Assembly (NCBI GenBank): GCA_031002005.1
Contig: JARYHS010008074.1
Coordinates: 11,416,924-11,480,923 of the forward strand
Reading direction: 5' to 3'
Source of the DNA: Vandiemenella viatica
Lineage: Eukaryota; Arthropoda; Insecta; Orthoptera; Morabidae
DNA: 64,000 nucleotides
A model generated the notes under the pieces. That model ran no database searches. It was not told the origin of the DNA and saw nothing but the letters and a program-made list of their open reading frames with translations. Positions 55,677 through 64,000 of the stretch are shown here, piece by piece. A program made the position numbers and the translations under genes. The stretch's first letter is position 1, and every line of letters starts with the position of its first letter.

Positions 55677-57420
55677 GTTTAAAAATTGCTTGCAAATTTT
55701 TTTGCATTTGAGAAGTCATCTGAATCGTCGTCACCAGAACTAGTTCAAAACGCAGTGGAAGAAAACTTGTTTAATAGTTCTGCCCTGGAAGAAGAACCCA
55801 GAATGAGAGTCGTAAGGTCGACTACAAGGAATATGACGCGGCACCACGCGGACAGCAAAGAATCAACTGACTCTGGCCGCGGAAGCCTACTATTATATTC
55901 GTTTAATATCAGTTCTTCAGACGAGGCTTACGATGATAAAAAGCAGCATGTACGAGAAGATTTAGATATGGTTGGAATGTTGTCTGCAGTTCAAAATATT
56001 ACAGAATGAGGTATACCAGACATACCATCACCGTCGCATTTTCAAAGTATAAATTATGATGATATTTTAAAATGGTCGCTCATTGACTCTGCAGCAAGAG
56101 ATGAAATAATTATTCTAGCAGCAAAAAAATAAAAAAAAAGTATTATGTATGTCATTTTTCAAATATGCGTTTTCAGAGAGTAATGACAGATGGAGAAATA
56201 TAAAAAAGGATAGCTTGCTTACTCTCAATATGCAGATAAAGTATATTGTTTTTACTGAAGTTTATTCAACAGAAGGTCTCATTCTTAGTAGGGAAAAGGA
56301 GGATTTGATGACTGGAGCCACTTATCAGAGAGTCTCAAAACTCACGAAACTTCCTCAAATCACCAACACACCATAATCAATTGGATAGAAGTGTTGATTA
56401 AATTAAACAATTTCAGTGTCATAGACAAGCATTTGTAAATACAGATTGAGGACGAAACATCAAGGAAAGGATGATGTCCAAAGTATTCTTTTTAACATGC
56501 AGTAAATTCTTGTTCAGAGGAAGCTTTGGATCTAAAACACTAAATACTTCTAATAATGGTAACTTCCTGGGTATATTGCAACTGCTGGGAAAATATGACC
56601 CTGTAATGACGGAGCATTTCCGGCGTGTTGCTAATAGGGAGACAAATGTCGGATATATATTCAAAACGAATGAAATTTGTAATAAAATACTTTTCCATCA
56701 CACTGAATTGAACTCCTGATGTCATTGTTTTCGTTGACACTAATGAAGACAATGTCCAAGTTTGTGGATGTTTCGTTGCTAACAAGCCGACAGTGATTCT
56801 TAGGGACCTGGAAACCGGACTCACTGGCCTGTTAATCGATGATACTTTTCACAAGTTCTATTTGGATATCAACGATTGTGAGGCCAAAGCAGGGCCGCCG
56901 TAAGCGGGCGTGCAAGGCGTGCACCGCACGCGGGCGGCACGTCGTAGGGGACTGCAAAATGAGTGATCGACAGTCACTCCATTGTCGCCGCGACGAAATT
57001 TGCGGCGTATTACGTAGCGGGCGACCTTTTTTTTTTTAGCTCAACAGCTGCTTCGGGCGACCGGCGACACTCGGGATTGCAACAATGGGGGCGGCAAATA
57101 AAGTTCGAAGGGGCGGATTTCTCACAGTTTTTTGACCCGGTTCGGAAATTTTCTAGACCCACCACTAGCTGTAGGCAGACAGGGGGCGGCATAATCAGTA
57201 TTGCACGCGGGCGCTCAAACAGCTAGCGGCGGGCCTGGGCCAAAGATATGACAATGGATCGAATATAATAGGAAGAAACAAAGGTGACCAAAGCAGAATT
57301 CTGGACCTATGTCTTCGAGCATTTTTTAATCCCTGTAGCTATCATTAAATTTGGTAATAGCAAGTGCTGCCAAAACATCAGTTAAATCAGTTCACTAGTA
57401 CGGATTTCTTTAAAAAATAA
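55677..57420 (+). pseudogene. hAT transposase pseudogene (DUF4371 type)
   Basis: It starts MVxKLLANFFAFEKSSESSS-like near 55677. PSPSHFQSINYDDILKWSLI (about 56028) and FFKYAFSESNDRWRNIKK (56152) are TTF/early blocks. 56471-56719 contains LFRGSFGSKTLNTSNNGNFL and GILQLLGKYDPVMTEH. DTFHKFYLDINDCEAK leads to the MITE, after which YDNGSNIIGRNKGDQSRIL resumes one base out of frame, completing the family's RGQGYDNG region. Several stops. The C-terminal dimerisation part was not found. Confidence 0.8.
56890..57237. mobile_element. hAT-type MITE (348 bp) nested in a hAT
   Basis: Exact 8-bp duplication GGCCAAAG at 56882-56889 and 57238-57245. Ends CAGGGCCGCCGTAAGC and, reverse complemented, CAGGCCCGCCGCTAGC. 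It is much more GC-rich than its host. Its short ORFs are not family-like. Confidence 0.93.
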
Positions 57421-59040
57421 TTTTGTTCTATTCTTCCGATCAACAAAGCTATGGGAAGTGGTATTCAAGCACTTAGACGGACTATCACCAAAAAAAATTC
57501 GAAACTATTTTAACCTCGCCGCAGTTCGTTTAATCACCAGCGGCGACGTTAGCCATTACAAGGTTCGGGGCGGCAGATCTTTGCGAGGCCCTTGTCCTTT
57601 GTGCAAAGTATAAGAATCAAAAGAACGTATTTCTGATGATCGACGAGAAATGCAAAAGTCGTAAATAAATACATTTTGTGTTTTAAAATATTGTATTAGA
57701 AGAGTTATTAAAAGTTATCAAACATAAAGACGACAAATTATTGATGGTAAACTAAGGTACATTGAAAGATATACACAAGGATTTAAAAATGATGTTTGTG
57801 GCTTATTGTGAGACTAAAATTTTTAACTAAAGCACAAAAATCTAATGAATGAGCTACTTCATTTTCAATTCAAATAATAGAAAGGGCTGAAAGTCGAACT
57901 TGACTCATCGAATAATTTTTAATCAGGTATGGTGGCAAAAATTCTCAGGACTAATTACTTCGATAGTGGGGTACACTTCAGTTAAAGTTTTTTTTTTTCT
58001 ATTAGTTATCTCATCACCGAGATAACGCCGTGGATCAGTTCTTTTACACGGATAAACGTATTGAGTTGTTCATACAATTCTTGTTCATCTATATCAGATG
58101 TTTCTCCTATTGAAAGAGATATTTGCAAGTCATTGCATTGCTTCAGAAGTTTTACAATCACTAGTTTCCTTTAATCTTTTTATGTTGTGCATGAAACCAA
58201 ATGTGTTTTCATCATGTTTAAGTTCCTCAAATCTATGTTGGCAACTTGCGCGCACAATGTCAACAATAACATACTAATAGTTTATTTTGAAAATCTCCTC
58301 CGCATGCAATTCAAGAGCTTAATTTTTTCTCCTACATAATGAAAGTTCGTTCTCTTACGTTTCCTTCTCACGATAATGAACTTTGTCAATATCGTTTTAG
58401 TCAGCTGTTTCTCTCGGCGTTACCAAGGATAATGACTCGAAACCATATCCAGATAATTTTCAAGCTAATGTGTAAATGCATCATGTGTTGTTTAGCCGCA
58501 TGTAGTTGCATTTTTCGTTTTTCAACATTTTTCTTATTACATTTATCTTTGTAAGAATGTCATACCATACGACGAGAGTAACTACTTGCCGTATGAACGA
58601 CAGCGCTACTTACGGTACGTTTAGTGTAGAATCCAATTATTAAAAACTAAGTGATGTGAGCATTTAGTTCGCCACAGTGGCTTAAATAAACCTTTTCATA
58701 CAGCATTCCTTGTTACTTCTCTTGTTTCTCATTCATACCGCTGCTGTCCTATACTAATTTTTCAGAGGTTTGAGTTATTATTAATAAATAAAGACTATCT
58801 TCTGCCCATGGCTTTGCTCGAGTGGAATTCATAACGCATTCGTACACGTATTCGTATCTGAATCCCACAGGAACTACTTTATCGATCGGGATAAAAGTAG
58901 ATAACCAATACATTATTCCAAATTTTATTTTAAGCCGTTCAGCAGTGAAACAGTATAATCTTTCAAGCAAACAAACTTTTGCATATATAATATGAGTAAA
59001 ATGTAAAAAAAATTGCTATCTTCTATCTGTCTATAGGGAC
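57421..59040. other. 3' part of the hAT element, no recognisable coding
   Basis: 57540-57600 is GC-rich (GCGGCGACGTTAGCC, GGTTCGGGGCGGCAG). No intact frame was seen on either strand. Confidence 0.4.
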
Positions 59041-59134
59041 ACCATAATCACGACTAAGCGATTGCACATTTGGGGCGCCACAATGAGATCTCGCACCACC
59101 TAAAAATATTGCTAGGGCCGCCTCTGCTTATACA

Positions 59135-59769
59135 TAGTGTAAAACAAAAATTACCGTGTGCGATAGTATTGACAGTACGGTCGTCGGCAATTACTAAACA
59201 TATCCAATGATAGCATTTGCAGCAACGAATGTAAAATCGCTGGGAAGTTTTCATAATTTCTAGTTATTTTACTTCATTACTGTGTGTTTCGTGACTTTAA
59301 TATAGACACTTTCTAAAATACTAGTCCTACGGAACGTGTGTACCTAAATTCAGACCAAATGGAAAATTTTCGGTACGCCCTTATTGGAGCCTGCCAAACT
59401 ATCCATATTTATCTACAGAGATGATTATTGTATATTATTATGCTAGCCCTCGAAGAAGTATAGAATTATATCACTAAGCATAAACTTTGATTTGGAAATA
59501 TTATTTGCGAAAAATTAAATAAAAAAATCACATTTTTAAAGCTTATCTATCTATGCAAAAGGATGCTCTACGTGCTGTATTAGCCATTGACTGATAAATA
59601 CTTCATTAGCTGCAGACGTTGTTTTAACAGATTTGATTTGGTTAGTTACTTACTGAATTTCCGTCATCAAATGGTTTTAAGGAACGATTATTGTATGTTT
59701 GTTGTTGTTTGTTTCCATGATAATCATCCTAATTTGAGAAAGGAAAAAAAAAAAAGATGTAAAAACTGT
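59135..59769. other. Intergenic, nothing recognised
   Basis: AT-rich with no ORF support. Confidence 0.45.
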
Positions 59770-59838
59770 GAAATATGTGTGTATATGTATGTATGTGTGT
59801 ATGTATGTATGTGTATGTATGTATATATATGTATATAG
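59770..59838. repeat. (GTAT)n / (GTATGT)n microsatellite
   Basis: Interrupted tandem GTAT, GTGT and ATAT units over about 69 bp. Confidence 0.9.
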
Positions 59839-59892
59839 CAATTTAAGGTATTTTTCCTTTTATGATATTGTTTAAAAATGATTACTGAGCAG

Positions 59893-60095
59893 CAGGGCCG
59901 GATTAAGACCGCGGGGTCCGTAGCACATGTGATGAAGAGGCCCTTGATTTTTGCCGTCCGGTGGAAAATTGTAGAGCTAAAGAAAGGTCGCCCATCTAGC
60001 CTAGGCGCGGGTCCCCCTAGGAGGCGCGAGGCCCCCCAGAAGGCGCGAGGCCCGTAGCATTTGCTACCTACTGCTACATGGTTAATCCGGTACTG
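59893..60095. mobile_element. hAT-type MITE (203 bp)
   Basis: Exact 8-bp duplication CTGAGCAG at 59885-59892 and 60096-60103. Ends CAGGGCCGGATTAAG and, reverse complemented, CAGTACCGGATTAAC. The interior has repeated GGCGCGAGGCCC stretches and no ORF. Confidence 0.92.
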
Positions 60096-60103
60096 CTGAG
60101 CAG

Positions 60104-62379
60104 TCTCCATGGCTTGCAGTGTTAGTGTTAGTTTTAAGCCACTACTGTTAAAGCACAAATGTAATTTTTGCAATGTAGTTTGTATATAAATTAGGTTGTA
60201 AGTATACCTGAGTATAGATGGCTGTGACTATCATCCAAAAGCGGATATTTTTATGGGTAAGTTTTGTACCAAGGCAATATGGAAAATATGTACTATATAA
60301 AAGAATTTTGATGTTAGTACCACACATTATAATTTTATCTCAGTGGTTCAGATTTTTGTAATGTTCTTTGCCTTTAATATTAGTTTGTTTGTATTGTGAA
60401 AGTGTACTGAAACATTATCAATAATAATAATATATCTATTGTATCTGTCTATAAAACGAAAACCGGATAAATTTGTCTTATTAAAAGTCTGAAACTACTG
60501 AGCAGATTTCGATGGGGTTTTCACCGTTAAAGCTAAGAAACTCAATTCAGGCGTTCGGCTTGTCTTATCTTTCGACGTTAAATAACGCAGGAGCATTAAA
60601 TGAAATTCTGAACGTATTATGAGAAATCCCAGAGATGTAAGAATTAGATGTTCCATACCTCGCAGTTAACATACAATTACAATGTCTCTGACCTTAGCCT
60701 TTAATGAAAGCAATAAGATAACTTTACAATAATAACTATTTTGTAGACTAAACAAAACTTGAACGATTCTTTCCTTTAAACGGGATATTCAATTTTTAAA
60801 CGCCATAGATAGCCATAAAAACTACACAGTATTTTTTTAACCACGATCTCTGGCAGTTGGCCTACAGCTACAATGTCTCTGGCCATCAGCATCATGGAGG
60901 AAGGAAATATAAGGAGGAGAAGTGACATTAAATCGGTGAAGCAGGCTCGCGCATGTGCAGTGGCGGCAGCGGCGATATTGCGCTTCCAAACAATTGCGAT
61001 GTTCACATTGTGTTCATTCAGTTTGCTGGGGTAGTGTTTGCATCATTCTATTTCAAACTGTCAGACACACTCACAGATTTATAATAGTATAGAATATAGA
61101 TGTTTAAATTTATTGGTTTATGTTCTAGCTTCCAAATAATATTTATTGCATTATTTGAGCTGTTAATTTTCCGGACTAGCCAAACGCTTTACTCTGGTTA
61201 GCAGTAAGTTTTGGAATGCGCTTTAAGAAGCTTATTATGTTTTTCCTAACTTCAAAATGAAGTTCTCTTTCTCATACCTGTTGTTAACCATTTATTGTCT
61301 CATTTTTGACTGCCTGGAAATCATATTAGACGGAGGGATTTAAAATTAATTGTCAAAACCCTATGGTGAAAATAATTAAATTAGTTGTTTACGCTTTTCA
61401 TTTTTGACACATTGGTCTCGTTTTCATTAAGAAGTTCATTATGTATATAACTATATTTAATAGTCTCACCTAGAAACACCTTTTCTATGGGTTACTTTCT
61501 TATCATAGTGTACACAGACTAACTATTTGATCATTTTGGTATGAATAATCATTTTCCATCTGAATAGTTCTGTATTTCTCCTTGTAAAAATGTTATTAAT
61601 AATGGTGTTATTTTCTGTTAGAGAAATTTACAGCTGGACAAATTGAATCATTTATGCATTCCTAGAAGGTAATTTGTTTCGTAGCATTCCAGATAAAAAT
61701 TTGTGTTGAATTTGTGATAAATTTATGAGAAATGTTTCAAGTTGATCACAAAAATTATATTGAAGTTTTCAGTGGTACACTATAAACTGTTAGCACTGTA
61801 AACTAACTGTTTTGCGCATGTGTAGTTATTAGACACAGTAGACAGCGAAAAAACGAACCTGATAGTAAATAACAGAAGTGTTCAGGGATTTCAGAAAGCA
61901 ATATTTCCTCCAAGCCAGTATGAGAAATGATGGCGACCCTGCTGGAAGAACAGGTTTAATGCACGAAATAAACGACCTTCAAGGCCACGTATAGCAAATT
62001 CATCTTTTACATGCCTACGCGCGTAATATTATGCGAAGACCTCAAGGTTATCAGCTTCCCCTAAAAAAATGAGATTATTTGAAAGTAAATGTCGTTGGCT
62101 TCAACAAACAAGTACAAAACCTGAATTCATCCAGGGACATCCAACAGCAGTGATTATTAGAAAGATAATATAACTATCCCAGTTCATATGTCTAAGCTAA
62201 ACACTCTTTATACGATCGAAATTTTAATATTTGTACTTAACTTGATAGCGGTATCACATGTGAAACATCTTCCAGCAATATACAGTATAGTACTATTATT
62301 ACTCAGTTGGACTTAAGCAATTCAGCCAGCTCTGCGCTTTTTACTATTTATCTTAACTCCATATCAATCTCTTCAAGCG
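60104..62379. other. Long intergenic stretch, no gene recognised
   Basis: 60440-60560 (CTGTCTATAAAACGAAAACC, then ACTGAGCAGATTTCGATGGG) is of a type common in arthropod dispersed repeats (RTE or Helitron ends), not assignable here. 60940-60990 is GC-rich. The remainder is AT-rich without ORFs. Confidence 0.4.
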
Positions 62380-62530
62380 AATCTAGTGATCAAAAATAGA
62401 AGTACAACACAGGATGGATACTATACTCAATTAAAACCTCCTGTGCCCTAGGCCGGAATCGAACCTGCAAAGTGAGCTCGTGAGACCAGCGCTTTCGAGA
62501 TACAGCTAGTGGCGGTGTCTTGTAAAACTG
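62380..62530 (-). mobile_element. Putative tRNA-derived SINE, second family, minus strand
   Basis: Reverse complemented, GGTTCGATTCCGGCC is a perfect B box, preceded by CTGGTCTCACGAGCTCAC at tRNA-like spacing. The A box is weak, and the 3' body and limits are unclear. Confidence 0.45.
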
Positions 62531-62771
62531 CTGAGCGGCATTTTATTTAAGTCGGAGGCAAGGATTGTTTCAGTTGGACTTAGTATGGTGGGACAGATAC
62601 GCTATAGTAAACGACAGTAGGACCGTATGCGGAACCACAATGCAGAAGCGATTCAAGGCAGTCAGCGGGCAGAAATAGAGTTGAGAGTGGAGTGGAGGAG
62701 GCTTGTGCACAGTTAAGAGCAATACGCGAAGCAGACAGTTGCAATCGTCAATCAGGATGAGCTAGTTACAG

Positions 62772-63218
62772 TTAGGCTCGCCATGTTGGCTCAGTTGGTG
62801 TCGGCGCAATAATGGTTTCATACGCCTGACACGGAATTAGCAAGTTCGGGTCCTAGTGGTGGAAAAATTTTCATCTTTGGGACAAGTGTGGTACACGGAT
62901 TGTGTATAAGAGTCCTGGTTTAAATCACAAACTTCTCCGCAGTGCGTCTGGACTGAGGGCGTTTACCATGACCTCCTTCGGAAGAGTAGGCCTCCGGAGA
63001 TTAACCCTCTCCTTTCATTCATCTCTCATCTTCAACACAAATAACACTCTACATGGAACGCGCACACTATCACAGTCATCCGCACTATTAATCTATAATG
63101 ACCTTTACGAACACTATAACACCGAGAAAAGCAACGGGGATCCACCCCATTTCATCTTCCAAGACGTAAACATCCCCCATCGTAATCCGCTGCGCCCTAA
63201 ACCAGGTAACGAAACAGC
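62772..63218 (+). mobile_element. tRNA-derived SINE-like element, third family
   Basis: A box TGGCTCAGTTGG (62787-62798) and B box AGTTCGGGTCC (62843-62853) lie about 45 bp apart, as in a tRNA promoter with an insert. A body with GTGGAAAAATTTTCATC follows, then a GC-richer, C-rich section to 63218. The 3' limit is where the family-1 SINE begins, so the composite order is family 3 then family 1. Confidence 0.6.
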
Positions 63219-63463
63219 ACCGAGCGGGGTGGGTGAGTGGTTAACGCTCTGGCCTCGCATTCGGGAGGACGCCGGTACGAATCCCCGTCCGGGAATCCAG
63301 ATTTGGGTTTTCCATGGTTTCCCCAAATCACTCCAGGCGAATGCCGGGATGCTTCGTTCAGAATGCCATCGCCGAATTCCTTCCCGTTCCTTGTCCCCAG
63401 TCCCATCCCGTCTCTAATGACCTCTATGTCGACGAGGCGTAAAGACATAAGTAAAAAAAAAAA
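63219..63463 (+). mobile_element. tRNA-type SINE (family 1), best preserved copy
   Basis: It starts ACCGAGCGGGGTGGGTGAG. B box GGTACGAATCC is at 63274-63284. The body is CCCCAAATCACTCCAGGCG with CCTTGTCCCCAGTCCCATCC, and the end TAATGACC then GACGAGGCGTAAAGACATAA precedes an A-run (63452-63462). No clear duplication was found around it. Confidence 0.9.
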
Positions 63464-64000
63464 TACAAATTGCAAAATTTGGAATTTTTGTCTGTATGCC
63501 TCTATGTTCGAACATCACATAAAAAATAATGGACGGATTTTAACGAAACTGCCACACAGTGAAAGCTTATATCATAGGTATGGTACAAAATACTTTTATC
63601 CCGATAAGATACAAATATCGCGATCAATGACGGTCTAAGCCCGTAAATTTCGAAATTTTGGCATGTTGGTCTGCGCATCATTAAAAAACTAATAAACTTA
63701 TTATAGTTCTAGCTTAGGTCATCGGATAAATTTTTACCGAAATCAGTAACATAGTTCCGTTCATAAAGGGGCAAAACAGTAAATTTGTAAAATTTTGTCT
63801 CTGGGCGCGCATCTCGCAAAAACAAATGTATTAATTTCAACGAAACTTCATATAGTGATAAGTTATGAACATCAGTTAAAATATGTCATATGTTTTTAAA
63901 TAGACCAGTAACCATTATACCGAGGCCAAAGTCCGTAAATTTTTGATAAACTTTTTCTATGTGTGTTCACATCAACCAAAAACTAATGATATCAGCGAAA
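63464..64000 (+). repeat. Degenerate repeated block running off the window
   Basis: Phrases like GGACGGATTTTAACGAAAC with CACAGTGAAAGCTTAT (63530) and ATTTCAACGAAACTTCATAT with AGTGATAAGTTATG (63832) recur, with weaker echoes near 63690 and 63980. The type is common in arthropod repeats, but the family is not assigned. Confidence 0.45.

Larger units (their letters stand above)
55142..59126 (+). mobile_element. Complete-ended hAT transposon (3985 bp) with 8-bp duplication
   Basis: CTTATACA flanks both ends exactly (55134-55141 and 59127-59134). TIRs start CAGGGGCGGCCCTAG on the left and CAGAGGCGGCCCTAG on the right strand. Sub-terminal GGTGCGA motifs face each other. The interior has a broken plus-strand DUF4371-type transposase and one nested MITE (56890-57237). 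Without the MITE and its duplication it is 3629 bp. Confidence 0.93.

Noticed and set aside
59724..60173. 149-codon minus-strand ORF
   Set aside because: Runs through a GTAT microsatellite and a hAT MITE; clearly spurious.
62902..63638. Overlapping ORFs of 171 and 133 codons near the right edge
   Set aside because: They lie across SINE bodies; the same apparent peptides (such as [18 protein letters not shown]) recur wherever the SINE occurs.

Overview
This is eukaryotic DNA from an arthropod, most likely an insect with a large repeat-rich genome. The evidence is spliced exons of a takeout/juvenile-hormone-binding-like gene, eight copies of a tRNA-type SINE, several mariner elements, piggyBac, hAT and pogo DNA transposons, Penelope-like retroelement relics, AT-rich intergenic DNA and simple repeats. 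I see no bacterial operon, rRNA gene, CRISPR array or free-standing tRNA gene.

Layout. 1-9 kb: a hAT pseudogene running off the left edge and split by a 440-bp MITE, a Penelope-like (PLE) 3' relic, a decayed charged-repeat reading frame, and a complete but broken BED-finger hAT (6417-8803). 10-18 kb: a minus-strand PLE relic split by an 866-bp TA element that keeps only a DNA-binding ORF, a pogo relic between direct repeats, a decayed mariner, and three SINEs. 18.7-27.2 kb: a nested island made of a hAT element carrying a Tigger relic, a non-autonomous hAT-like element that itself carries a mariner, and a second mariner (24853-26148) with an intact 357-aa transposase. 28-34 kb: a LINE scrap, a possible orphan terminal exon, an IS630/Tc1-type element, a 266-bp MITE, and a piggyBac relic flanked by a perfect 44-bp direct repeat.

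34.25-48.36 kb: the one clear host gene, takeout-like, on the minus strand. Five phase-consistent exons encode the secreted domain. The first (signal-peptide) exon was not found. Its introns hold LINE, SINE, MITE and PLE debris plus an unnamed repeat family. 49-55 kb: LINE fragments, one pair with a twin-priming (5' inversion) arrangement, and a GC-richer stretch near 51.6 kb. 55.1-59.1 kb: a whole 3985-bp hAT with a perfect 8-bp target duplication, interrupted by a 348-bp hAT MITE with its own perfect duplication. 59-64 kb: a 203-bp hAT MITE, a microsatellite, other SINE-like elements, a SINE-in-SINE composite and degenerate repeats.

Only the takeout-like gene and the 24.9-26.0 kb transposase look functional. 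The rest is a layered record of transposition whose order can be read from target-site duplications. Recognition is from sequence reading alone; no database search was run.
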